From contig DVHY01000014.1 of the NCBI GenBank assembly GCA_018711755.1, positions 1 to 15,380 of the forward strand: a stretch of DNA of 15,380 bases, written 5' to 3'. Position numbers and translations under genes: made by a program. This document shows, piece by piece, positions 7,326 through 13,921 of this stretch. Numbering within the stretch: position 1 is the stretch's first letter; the number at the start of each line of letters is the position of its first letter. The stretch comes from Candidatus Limivicinus faecipullorum. Lineage in GTDB: Bacteria > Bacillota > Clostridia > Oscillospirales > Oscillospiraceae. Under the pieces are notes generated by a model. The model did not search any database. It saw only the letters and a program-made list of their open reading frames with translations, and was not told the DNA's origin.

Positions 7326-7354
7326 ATTATATTCTCAGGCCCCAGAGCTTTCAA
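7326..7354 (-). promoter_or_regulatory. sigma-A-type promoter for the XRE regulator gene
   Basis: Read on the minus strand, TTGAAA (7354-7349) is followed after exactly 17 bases by a perfect TATAAT (7331-7326). The start point would fall near 7319, leaving a leader of about 25 bases with the GAAAGGAG ribosome site. This is the best consensus promoter in the window apart from the one before plsY. Confidence 0.75.
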
Positions 7355-7363
7355 GGAACCTGC

Positions 7364-7393
7364 GGTTTAGTTTACTAATCTTCGGGTTTAGTT
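7364..7393. promoter_or_regulatory. repeated half-sites upstream of the XRE promoter, candidate operator
   Basis: GGTTTAGTT occurs at 7364-7372 and again at 7385-7393, 21 bases apart (two helical turns). The first copy overlaps a hyphenated palindrome, TTAGT-TT-ACTAA, at 7367-7378. The set sits directly upstream of the -35 of the XRE gene promoter, and the second copy overlaps the stop codon of the RNA methyltransferase gene. A binding role is inferred from position and symmetry only. Confidence 0.4.
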
Positions 7394-8611
7394 CCGGCTC
7401 AGGGGGCCTGAAGGCCGGGGACGCTGCCCGGCAAAATCTCTGGGCCTGGGCGGCCTGGTGAGCAGCGCCACGGATTCTATATGCCTTGTAAAGGGGAACA
7501 TGTCCACGGGCTGGAGCTTTTCCACCCGGTAGCCGCCCCGGAGGAGGATGTCCATGTCCCGGGCCTGGGTCTCTATATTGCAGGAGATATAGACGATTTT
7601 TTCCGGCGCGGTCTTTATAAGGGAGGAGAGGAAACGCTGGTCGCTGCCGCTCCTGGGCGGGTCCATGAACACCACATCCGGCCTGTGGCCCTCTGCGGCC
7701 AGGCCCTCCATATACTGCCCGGCGTCCCCGGCGGCAAACCAGCAGTTTTTTGCGCCGTTGAGGCGGGCGTTGGCTATTGCGTCTTTTACCGCGTCACGGT
7801 TTATCTCCACTCCGATCACCTGCTTCGCCTGGGAGGAGGCGCAGAGCCCTATTGTGCCGGTGCCGCAGTAGGCGTCCAGCACAGTCTCCCTTCCCGTGAG
7901 GGCGGCAAAGCCCAGGGCGGCGGAATACAGCTTTTCCGTCTGGGCGGGGTTTATCTGATAAAAGGAGCCAGGGGAGATGCGAAAGCGCATGCCCAGCAGC
8001 ACGTCCTCTATGTAACCGCTGCCGTATATAACCTTCTCCCGTTTGCCCAGCACCACCGGGCCGAAGCGGTCGTTGATGTTGAGGATGACGGTGCTTATCT
8101 CCGGGTGCAGTTCCAGCAGCTTGCTGAGAAAGGGCTTTTGCAGCTTGAATATGGGGCTGGCCGCTACCAGCACCACCATTATCTGCCCCGTGGCAAAGCC
8201 CCGCTTTACCAGCACATGGCGCAGCCATCCCCCGCCCTTCAGCTCGTCATAGACCTGTATCTTAAATTCCGGCAGCATTTTCCGTATGCTGAGGATTATC
8301 CTGTCCGCCGTTTCGTCCTCTATCATACATTCGTCCACCGGGACGATGGCGTGGCTGCCGGGCTGATATATGCCGGACACGACCCGCCTGCGCCCGTCCA
8401 GCCCGAAGGCGGCGTGGACCTTGTTGCGGTAGTGCAGGGGCTCGTCCATGCCTATTATGTCTTCCACATGGCCGAAGCCGCCCAGAATACGCACGGCCTC
8501 TCTCTGCTTATAGCCGAGCTGCTGCTCATAGGGGAGGTTCTGCAGCTGGCAGCCGCCGCACTGGCGGTGGTGGGGGCAGGGGGCCTTATATCCTTCCCTC
8601 ATATCAAACAC
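7388..8611 (-). CDS. rlmD: TrmA/RlmD-family 23S rRNA (uracil-C5)-methyltransferase, TRAM-less
   Basis: A 407-residue member of the RumA/RlmD/RlmC family, which uses SAM to make 5-methyluridine in 23S rRNA. Seen: four cysteines for a 4Fe-4S cluster (C12, C18, C21 in CPHHRQCGGCQ, and C95 in VDEC), SPGSFYQINP at 213-222, SAM motif LDAYCGTGTIGL at 245-256, MDPPRSG at 316-322, the nucleophile C344 in YISCNIETQARD and E379 in HIESVALL as the expected base. The protein begins directly at the cluster motif, so the N-terminal TRAM RNA-binding domain of RlmD is absent, as in RlmC. The target uridine (747 or 1939) therefore cannot be decided, and the symbol marks the family. It ends in an Arg/Pro-rich tail. 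GTG 8611 is the likely start because AAGGA lies five bases upstream; ATG 8602 would leave 14. Confidence 0.9.
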   Translation of the reverse strand: MFDMREGYKAPCPHHRQCGGCQLQNLPYEQQLGYKQREAVRILGGFGHVEDIIGMDEPLHYRNKVHAAFGLDGRRRVVSGIYQPGSHAIVPVDECMIEDETADRIILSIRKMLPEFKIQVYDELKGGGWLRHVLVKRGFATGQIMVVLVAASPIFKLQKPFLSKLLELHPEISTVILNINDRFGPVVLGKREKVIYGSGYIEDVLLGMRFRISPGSFYQINPAQTEKLYSAALGFAALTGRETVLDAYCGTGTIGLCASSQAKQVIGVEINRDAVKDAIANARLNGAKNCWFAAGDAGQYMEGLAAEGHRPDVVFMDPPRSGSDQRFLSSLIKTAPEKIVYISCNIETQARDMDILLRGGYRVEKLQPVDMFPFTRHIESVALLTRPPRPRDFAGQRPRPSGPLSRN

Positions 8612-8633
8612 CCGTTTCCTTGGTTTTTATGAC

Positions 8634-8661
8634 ATGATAACACAAAAGCTGCCCTTTGCAA
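8634..8661 (-). promoter_or_regulatory. leftward promoter for the RNA methyltransferase gene
   Basis: On the minus strand TTGCAA (8661-8656) is followed after 16 bases by TATCAT (8639-8634), with TG one base before the -10 as an extended element. It shares its -35 with the rightward promoter because TTTGCAAA (8655-8662) is palindromic. The predicted leader before GTG 8611 is only about 16 bases. Confidence 0.5.
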
Positions 8662-8683
8662 AGAGCCGGGGCTGTGCTAATAT
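8656..8683 (+). promoter_or_regulatory. rightward promoter for the pseudouridine synthase gene
   Basis: TTGCAA at 8656-8661 is followed after 16 bases by TAATAT at 8678-8683, with TG one base before the -10. Each hexamer matches consensus at 4 of 6 positions, so support depends on the extended -10, the spacing and the position. The leader before ATG 8705 would be about 15 bases and carries GGAGGAG at 8689-8695. Confidence 0.45.
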
Positions 8684-8704
8684 ATCCTGGAGGAGACAGA
8701 TAAA

Positions 8705-9355
8705 ATGGATAAACCGGATATACTGTACATGGACAAAGATATAATAGTCTGCCTGAAGCCTCCGAAAGTGCTGTCCACCGACGAGCCGGGCGGCCTGCCG
8801 GAGCTGCTGCGCCGGGAAATAGGGGACGATGGGGCGGATATCCGCACCGTCCACCGGCTGGACCGGGCCACCTCAGGGCTGATGCTGCTGGCCAGAAACC
8901 CCGCCGCCGCTTCGGAGCTGAGCCGTCAGATAAGGGAAGAGGGGATAGGCAAGGAGTACCTGGCCGTGGCCCATGGCGACTGCCCGGACCGGGGCTCCAT
9001 GCGGGACCTGATGTACAGGGACAAGGCCAGGAAGATGAGCTTTGTCACGGATAAACCTGGGAAGGGAGTCCAGGAGGCCCTGCTGGATTATGAGACCCTG
9101 GGGCAAAAGGAGGGCCTCAGCCTGGTGGCAGTCAGGCTGCATACCGGGCGCACCCATCAGATACGCTGCCAGTTCGCCTCCCGGGGCCTGCCCCTGGTGG
9201 GGGAGAGGAAGTACTGCCAGCCCCGGGACGACTGCCCCCTGGCCCTGTTTTCCCACCGCCTCAGCTTCCGGCACCCGGGGAGCGGGGAGCCGTTGAGCTT
9301 CTCAGCGCAGCCCCCGGAGGAATACCCCTGGAGCCTATGGCCCGGCCAGCAATAA
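8705..9355 (+). CDS. RluA-family RNA pseudouridine synthase
   Basis: A 216-residue protein of the RluA family, which isomerises uridine to pseudouridine in rRNA or tRNA. Seen: an opening ILYMDKDIIVCLKPP (the usual EDxxxVVNKPxG strand), the catalytic motif VHRLDRATSGLMLLA with D53 as the invariant aspartate, GKEYLAVAHG at 82-91, and HTGRTHQIRCQFA at 146-158, the second family hallmark. There is no S4 domain, and the length is short, so it is a single-domain enzyme. Whether it acts on 23S rRNA or tRNA cannot be told. GGAGGAG nine bases before ATG 8705 sets the start. It is transcribed away from the rRNA methyltransferase gene from a shared control region, so the two RNA-modifying enzymes may be co-expressed. 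No terminator is visible after it; an AT-rich gap leads to the plsY promoter. Confidence 0.92.
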   Translation: MDKPDILYMDKDIIVCLKPPKVLSTDEPGGLPELLRREIGDDGADIRTVHRLDRATSGLMLLARNPAAASELSRQIREEGIGKEYLAVAHGDCPDRGSMRDLMYRDKARKMSFVTDKPGKGVQEALLDYETLGQKEGLSLVAVRLHTGRTHQIRCQFASRGLPLVGERKYCQPRDDCPLALFSHRLSFRHPGSGEPLSFSAQPPEEYPWSLWPGQQ

Positions 9356-9394
9356 AGAAATGATTAAGAAATTAAAAACAAGTTGATAACCATA

Positions 9395-9423
9395 TTGCTA
9401 AATTGTCCGGGAGACGGTATAAT
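9395..9423 (+). promoter_or_regulatory. sigma-A-type promoter for plsY
   Basis: TTGCTA at 9395-9400, a 17-base spacer, then a perfect TATAAT at 9418-9423. The start point would be near 9430, giving an AT-rich leader of about 70 bases before plsY. Confidence 0.7.
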
Positions 9424-9441
9424 TGCGCTACTGCAATGAAA

Positions 9442-9469
9442 TTGATTCAAAAAATTGAAATAATTTTTT
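9442..9469. promoter_or_regulatory. AT-rich inverted repeats in the plsY leader
   Basis: TTGATTCAA at 9442-9450 is a perfect palindrome around one central base. It is followed by AAAAAATT (9449-9456) and AATTTTTT (9462-9469), exact reverse complements five bases apart. They lie between the predicted start point and the ribosome site of plsY and could be a regulator-binding site. An RNA hairpin of only A-U pairs would be weak. No regulator is identified. Confidence 0.35.
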
Positions 9470-9500
9470 AACGAAGTTTCTGAGTATCGGGAGGATAAGA

Positions 9501-10118
9501 ATGGAAGCTGTCAAGTATCTGGCGGTGGCCCTGGGTAGCTATCTTCTGGGTTCGGTGAGCCTGTCCATATACATGTCCAGAAAGATGTATGGCGGAGACG
9601 TGCGCTCCAAGGGCAGCGGCAATGCGGGAGCCACCAACATGGCCCGGGTCTACGGCATGTCCGCCGGTTTCCTGACCCTGGGGGCCGATGTGCTGAAGGC
9701 GGTCATATCCATGGGAGCCGGGTATCTGCTGCTGGGGGATATGGGACTGTCCCTGGGCGGCATCTGCTGCATCGTGGGCCATTGCTTCCCCGTTTTCTAC
9801 GGCTTCAAGGGGGGCAAAGGCGTCTCCGTAGGAGGAGCCCTCTCCCTGATGCTGGACTGGCGGGTGGGCCTGCTGGTCATCGCCTGCTTCCTGCTGGGGG
9901 CCTTCCTCAGCAAGAAGGTCTCCCTGGGCTCGGTCCTGGGAGCCCTGGCGGCGGGCATAGGGCCTTTTATATTCGGCGTCTCCGGCCCCAGGATGGTGCT
10001 GGGCGTAGTGGCCATGTGCATAGTGGTCTATCGCCACAAGGAGAATATCGTCCGCCTTATAAAGGGGACGGAGCCGGACTTCAAGGCGGCAAAGAGGACC
10101 AAGACAAAGGAAAACTGA
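9501..10118 (+). CDS. plsY: glycerol-3-phosphate acyltransferase PlsY
   Basis: A 205-residue integral membrane enzyme that transfers the acyl group from acyl-phosphate to glycerol-3-phosphate, making lysophosphatidate, the first step of phospholipid synthesis in most Gram-positives (partner PlsX makes the acyl-phosphate and is not in this window). All three family motifs are seen in order: SKGSGNAGATN at 36-46, GHCFPVFYGFKGGKG at 93-107 and RHKENIVRLIKGTE at 178-191. The hydrophobic segments at about 3-23, 52-77, 82-100, 113-137 and 140-176 fit the five-helix topology. The C-terminal tail is basic. GGGAGG lies 6 bases before ATG 9501. It appears to be a single-gene transcript, with its own promoter upstream and a strong terminator 30 bases after the stop. 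Confidence 0.95.
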   Translation: MEAVKYLAVALGSYLLGSVSLSIYMSRKMYGGDVRSKGSGNAGATNMARVYGMSAGFLTLGADVLKAVISMGAGYLLLGDMGLSLGGICCIVGHCFPVFYGFKGGKGVSVGGALSLMLDWRVGLLVIACFLLGAFLSKKVSLGSVLGALAAGIGPFIFGVSGPRMVLGVVAMCIVVYRHKENIVRLIKGTEPDFKAAKRTKTKEN

Positions 10119-10148
10119 GCTTTACAGAAAAAGCAAAGGGATATTTAA

Positions 10149-10190
10149 AAGCAAAAAACGTGCGGGCTAAAACCCGCACGTTTTTTGCTT
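10149..10190. terminator. strong symmetrical intrinsic terminator after plsY
   Basis: AAGCAAAAAACGTGCGGG (10149-10166) pairs perfectly with its reverse complement at 10173-10190 around a six-base CTAAAA loop. The GC-rich core runs directly into six T's. The mirrored A-tract means it could also stop leftward transcription, although no leftward gene lies nearby. Confidence 0.92.
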
Positions 10191-10203
10191 GCAGGCGATT
10201 GTG

Positions 10204-10232
10204 TTGCAAATTCACCTTTTCAGTAGTATATT
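10204..10232 (+). promoter_or_regulatory. sigma-A-type promoter for the M20 dipeptidase gene
   Basis: TTGCAA at 10204-10209, a 17-base spacer and TATATT at 10227-10232 (4/6 and 5/6 to consensus), just after the plsY terminator and 54 bases before the dipeptidase start codon. Confidence 0.6.
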
Positions 10233-10285
10233 CAAAAGCGGAATATTTTTTACCGGCGGCACAGGAACCGCAGGAAGGAAGAGCT

Positions 10286-11662
10286 ATGGACAAGAAGACA
10301 ATGGATGACGTAAAGAGCTTTGCCCGGGAGAACTGGGAAAATGTGATAAGGGACATCGGCCGCCTGGTGGCCGTGAACAGCGTCAGGACCGAGGCCCGGC
10401 CGGGCATGCCCTTCGGCCCCGGCCCTGCAAAGGCCCTGGAACTGGGCCTTGAGATAGCGGCGGAGCTGGGTCTGGACGCCGTCAACTGCGAAAATATGAT
10501 AGGCTATGCCCAGGTGGGCCGGGGGGAGGACTGCCTGGCCACCATCACCCATCTGGACGTTGTGCCCAGCGCGGGCTGGAAGGAGGACCCCTTTACCATC
10601 AGACGGAAAGAGGGCTTTATCATAGGCCGGGGCGTGCTGGACGACAAGGGGCCCAGCGTCCTCTGCCTCTATGCCTTGAAGTATCTCAAAGACAGGGGGA
10701 TAGAGCTGCGCTATCCCGTGCGGGCTCTGCTGGGAGCCGACGAGGAGAGCAAGATGCAGGATCTGGAGTACTATCTGGCGAAGTACCCGGCGCCCCTCTT
10801 CTGCTTCAGCCCCGATGCGAACTTCCCCCTGTGCAACGGGGAGAAGGGCATTTTCCACGCCAGGGTGATCTCCACTCTGCCCCTGGACAAAGTGGCTGAT
10901 ATCCGGGGCGGCGTGGCCCCCAACGTCATCCCCGGCAGCGCCCAGGCCTGGCTGCGCCATGAGGGCGAGCTGGAGTCCACCCAGGAGGTCTGCGCAGAAA
11001 AGGAGGGTGAGCTGTGGCACCTCACGGCCAAGGGGCTTGGCGGGCACGCCTGCCACCCGGAGCAGGCCAACAACGCCATCGCCCTGCTGGTGGACTATAT
11101 TTTGGATAAGGATCTGCTCAGGGGACAGGAGAAGGAGTTCTTCCTGGGCCTTAGGCGGCTCCACTGCGATTACTACGGCAAGGGCATAGGAGCTCAGGCC
11201 CGGGACGATATGTTCGAGCCCCTCACCATAATAGGCGGGGAGATAGGCCTGGAGGACGGGCACATATTCCAGAGCGTGGACAGCCGCTATCCCACCACCA
11301 GCAGCGGGGACAAGCTCATGGCCCTGCTGGAGAAAAACTGGGAGGGCCTTGCCAGAGTGGTAAAGACCGGAGACTCGGTGCCCTTCTATATGAGCCTGGA
11401 CAACCCGGCCATCCAGGCCTGCATTCAGGCCTATAACGCAGTCACCGGCGAGGGGGCGAAGCCCTATACCATCGGCGGCGGCACCTATGCCCGCCACTTC
11501 CCCAACGCGGTATCCTTCGGCCCCGAGCACCCGGAGCGCCCCGCCCCCGACTTTGCCGGACCCATCCACGGCGTGGATGAGGCGGCCTGCGAGGACTGGA
11601 TGAGGGAGGCGCTGGAGATATACATCCTGGCCCTGCTGGAGCTGGAGAAGCTGGATTATTAA
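10286..11662 (+). CDS. pepV: M20 metallopeptidase, PepV/Sapep-like dipeptidase
   Basis: A 458-residue cytoplasmic di-zinc exopeptidase of family M20A, close in length and motif spacing to lactobacillal PepV, which cleaves unsubstituted dipeptides including carnosine-like ones. Seen: ITHLDVVP with H89, D91 in the HxD motif, GRGVLDDKGP at 114-123 with D119 as bridging aspartate, GADEES at 150-155 with E153 as catalytic base and E154 as zinc ligand, FSPDANFPL at 174-182 with D177, GGHACHPEQANNA in the lid region, IGGGTYARHFPNAVSFGP and GPIHGVDE near the C-terminus with H428 as last ligand. PepV residues I recall as D119, E153, E154 and D177 fall at identical positions. ATG 10286 has AAGGAAG about 6 bases upstream; the frame stays open far upstream through the plsY gene and terminator, which is not coding. 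The gene has its own promoter. Confidence 0.92.
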   Translation: MDKKTMDDVKSFARENWENVIRDIGRLVAVNSVRTEARPGMPFGPGPAKALELGLEIAAELGLDAVNCENMIGYAQVGRGEDCLATITHLDVVPSAGWKEDPFTIRRKEGFIIGRGVLDDKGPSVLCLYALKYLKDRGIELRYPVRALLGADEESKMQDLEYYLAKYPAPLFCFSPDANFPLCNGEKGIFHARVISTLPLDKVADIRGGVAPNVIPGSAQAWLRHEGELESTQEVCAEKEGELWHLTAKGLGGHACHPEQANNAIALLVDYILDKDLLRGQEKEFFLGLRRLHCDYYGKGIGAQARDDMFEPLTIIGGEIGLEDGHIFQSVDSRYPTTSSGDKLMALLEKNWEGLARVVKTGDSVPFYMSLDNPAIQACIQAYNAVTGEGAKPYTIGGGTYARHFPNAVSFGPEHPERPAPDFAGPIHGVDEAACEDWMREALEIYILALLELEKLDY

Positions 11663-11682
11663 GGCTTATTTAAAAATTGCTT

Positions 11683-11724
11683 TTTACACATTTTTAACCT
11701 TTGTTCCGGCACTTGCAGTATAAT
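11683..11724 (+). promoter_or_regulatory. response-regulator promoter with PhoP/WalR-like direct-repeat box
   Basis: A perfect -10 TATAAT lies at 11719-11724, but no -35 match exists at 16-18 bases, as in activator-dependent promoters. Upstream, TTTACA (11683-11688) and TTAACC (11694-11699) form an 11-base direct repeat with an N5 gap. Read on the other strand this is GGTTAA-N5-TGTAAA, one mismatch from the WalR consensus TGTWAH-N5-TGTWAH, and the forward reading resembles the PhoP TTAACA repeat. It would lie at roughly -48 to -32. A second feature is TATAATT (11719-11725) mirrored by AATTATA (11735-11741). Confidence 0.5.
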
Positions 11725-11764
11725 TATGCCATGAAATTATATTATGGAGAGGGGCAGAATATAA

Positions 11765-12448
11765 ATGACAAAACGCGCCTTGATAGTTGAAGACGACGGA
11801 AATATAGCGGAACTGCTGAGGCTCTACCTGGGTAAGGACGGCTTTGAAGTGATGATAGCCTCCGACGGAGGCAAGGCCGAGTCCATGTTCGACCTCTTTG
11901 CCCCGGACGTGGTGCTGCTGGATATCATGCTGCCGGTGAAAGACGGCTGGCAGGTCTGCAAGGATATACGCAGGAAATCCTCCGTACCCATCATCATGCT
12001 CACCGCCAAGGGCGAGACCGGGGACAAAGTCAACGGACTGGAGATGGGCGCCGACGACTATGTCACCAAGCCTTTCGAGGTGAAGGAGCTGCTGGCCCGT
12101 ATCCATGCCGTTATGCGCCGTACCGATGCCGACGCCCCGGTGGAGAAGAAGCTGACTTTCGATAAACTGGTTATCAATCTGGATTCCTACGAGCTGATAG
12201 TTGACGGGGTGAAAGTGGACACGCCGCCTAAAGAGATGGAGCTGCTGTACCACCTGGCGGCCTCTCCCAACCGGGTGTTCACCAGAAACCAGCTTCTGGA
12301 CGAGGTCTGGGGCTTCGACTACTTCGGAGACTCCCGCACCGTGGACGTGCATGTGAAGCGCCTGCGGGAAAAGCTGGAGGGAGTCAGCGACAAGTGGTGC
12401 CTGAAGACTGTATGGGGCGTGGGCTACAAGTTTGAAGTGACAGAATAA
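11765..12448 (+). CDS. OmpR/PhoB-family response regulator
   Basis: A 227-residue two-component regulator. Receiver domain at 1-118: acidic pocket E9 D10 D11 in ALIVEDDGN, phosphoacceptor D53 in VVLLDIMLPVKDGW, T80 in IMLTAKG and K102 in DDYVTKPFE. The C-terminal winged-helix OmpR DNA-binding domain (about 128-225) shows LTFDKLVINLDSYEL, PPKEMELLYHLAASPNRVFTR, LLDEVWGFDYFGDSRTVDVHVKRLREKLE and TVWGVGYKF. The cognate kinase gene follows after 7 bases and an HtrA protease gene after that, so this is most likely an envelope-stress regulator comparable in layout to CssRS or WalRK modules. The ribosome site GGAGAGGGG at 11746-11754 is a rather long 10 bases from ATG 11765. Self-control through the direct repeat upstream is plausible. 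Confidence 0.93.
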   Translation: MTKRALIVEDDGNIAELLRLYLGKDGFEVMIASDGGKAESMFDLFAPDVVLLDIMLPVKDGWQVCKDIRRKSSVPIIMLTAKGETGDKVNGLEMGADDYVTKPFEVKELLARIHAVMRRTDADAPVEKKLTFDKLVINLDSYELIVDGVKVDTPPKEMELLYHLAASPNRVFTRNQLLDEVWGFDYFGDSRTVDVHVKRLREKLEGVSDKWCLKTVWGVGYKFEVTE

Positions 12449-12455
12449 GCTCCGG

Positions 12456-13883
12456 ATGAAAAGCGTCTATTTGAGGAACTTTACCGCTACGGCGGTACTG
12501 GTCCTGACCTGTTTCCTCCTGGTGGCTTTTGCCTGCGTGGGCATAGGGCGGATATACTTCATACGGGAATATCAGGATTCCATGACCGACAGCGCAAGGG
12601 AGGTCTCCCGCACCGCCGCGGCCATAAGCAACACCGATTCCCTCAGCAGCTGGCTGCTGAGCATGTCCATCAGCGCCATTGCCCGTTCCACGGGGAACAA
12701 TATAATGATAACCGACAGCCAGGGCACCATAGTGTCCTGCTCCGACCGGGCCCCGGTCTGCGAGCATTTGGGCAAGCAGATACCCCTGGAGCTGATATAC
12801 AGCATGGAGAGCAGGGAGAACCTGATCATCAGCGACCTGGGTGGAATTTACAAAAGCGGGCATTATGTGGTCACGGCCTCCATAAACTCAGAAGAGGACG
12901 ATGGCATTATAGGTTATGTGCTGGTCACCAGTGATACCGACGAGATACTGGGCACCTGGTCCACCTTCCTTATGATGGCCTCGGTGGTGGCGGTGCTGGT
13001 GTTCTGCCTGTCCATGATAGTGTCCCTGGTCTACTCCAAGCGCATGGCCCGGCCTCTGGACGAGATGGCCCTGGCCTCCCGGCGCTTTGCCCGGGGCGAC
13101 TTCTCCGTGAGAGTGCGCCAGCAGGACGACCCCACCGACGAGATGGGGGCCCTTATCGAGTCCTTCAACAAGATGGCCGACTCCCTGGAAAAGTCGGAAA
13201 AGCGCAGAAGCGAGTTTATCGCCAATATCTCCCATGAGCTGCGTACCCCCATGACCACCATCGCCGGCTTTGCCGACGGTATACTGGACGGCACCATCCC
13301 CAAGGAGGAAGAGGAGAAATACCTGAAATCCATAAGGGACGAGACCCGGCGTCTCTCCCGCCTGGTACGGGATATGCTCTCCGCCTCCCAGGCCAAGGCC
13401 CGCTCCTCCGACCCCAAGCGGCGGACGGTCTTCGACCTGACGGAGCTGGTCTTGCAGATACTGCTGAGCTTTGAGAGCCGGGCCACCGCAAAGAACCTGG
13501 ATGTGGACCCTCAGCTGCCGGATAACCATATAATGGTCATAGCCGACAAGGACGCCATAACCCAGGTGATATACAACCTGCTGGACAATGCGGTGAAATT
13601 TGCCAGGGTGGGCAGCTGCCTGACTCTGCGGCTGTATAAGGACGGGAAAAAGGCCTATGTGTCCATCAAGGACGAGGGGGAGACCATACCCCCCGACGAC
13701 CTGCCCTTTATTTTCGACCGCTTCCACAAGTCCGACCGCTCCCGCAGCCTGGATAAGGACGGAGTGGGGCTGGGGCTGTACCTGGTGAAGTCCATAATAA
13801 ACAGCCACGACGAAGATATCGCCGTGAGGAGCGAGGACGGGATAACCGAATTCGTATTTACCCTGAAGCTGGCGGAGAAATAA
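12456..13883 (+). CDS. membrane sensor histidine kinase (HAMP, HisKA, HATPase_c)
   Basis: A 475-residue kinase partnering the regulator upstream. TM1 lies at about 10-33, an extracytoplasmic sensor at about 34-168 with no family I can name, TM2 at about 169-193, HAMP at 194-246 (RPLDEMALASRRFARGDFSVRV), the HisKA domain with phospho-accepting H260 in NISHELRTP, the N box with N374 in NLLDNAVKFA, and the G2 box GVGLGLYLVKSI at 436-447. No PAS domain is visible, unlike WalK. The G1 box reads KDEGETIPPDDLPFIFDRF instead of DxGxGIP, a GET form I recall from related clostridial kinases, so it is probably active. ATG 12456 has no clear Shine-Dalgarno sequence, which suggests coupling to translation of the regulator gene ending 7 bases before. 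Confidence 0.93.
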   Translation: MKSVYLRNFTATAVLVLTCFLLVAFACVGIGRIYFIREYQDSMTDSAREVSRTAAAISNTDSLSSWLLSMSISAIARSTGNNIMITDSQGTIVSCSDRAPVCEHLGKQIPLELIYSMESRENLIISDLGGIYKSGHYVVTASINSEEDDGIIGYVLVTSDTDEILGTWSTFLMMASVVAVLVFCLSMIVSLVYSKRMARPLDEMALASRRFARGDFSVRVRQQDDPTDEMGALIESFNKMADSLEKSEKRRSEFIANISHELRTPMTTIAGFADGILDGTIPKEEEEKYLKSIRDETRRLSRLVRDMLSASQAKARSSDPKRRTVFDLTELVLQILLSFESRATAKNLDVDPQLPDNHIMVIADKDAITQVIYNLLDNAVKFARVGSCLTLRLYKDGKKAYVSIKDEGETIPPDDLPFIFDRFHKSDRSRSLDKDGVGLGLYLVKSIINSHDEDIAVRSEDGITEFVFTLKLAEK

Positions 13884-13921
13884 AGCCGGCAGCCGGGGAA
13901 GAACTGATGTGAGGATAACAG

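Noticed and set aside
7295..7354. A longer XRE protein starting at 7354
   Set aside because: The extra 20 codons would overlap the -35 and -10 elements, and the GAAAGGAG site favours 7294.
9356..9394. Possible terminator after the pseudouridine synthase gene
   Set aside because: The stretch is AT-rich without any GC hairpin, so no terminator is supported.
9782..10285. Extension of the dipeptidase frame upstream by 168 codons
   Set aside because: The frame happens to be open but passes through plsY in another frame, a strong terminator and a promoter. The peptidase homology begins near 10286, where a ribosome site is present.
10250..11569. A 439-codon open frame on the minus strand opposite the dipeptidase gene
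   Set aside because: It is antisense to an M20 peptidase with all metal ligands in place, and its product is unlike any family.
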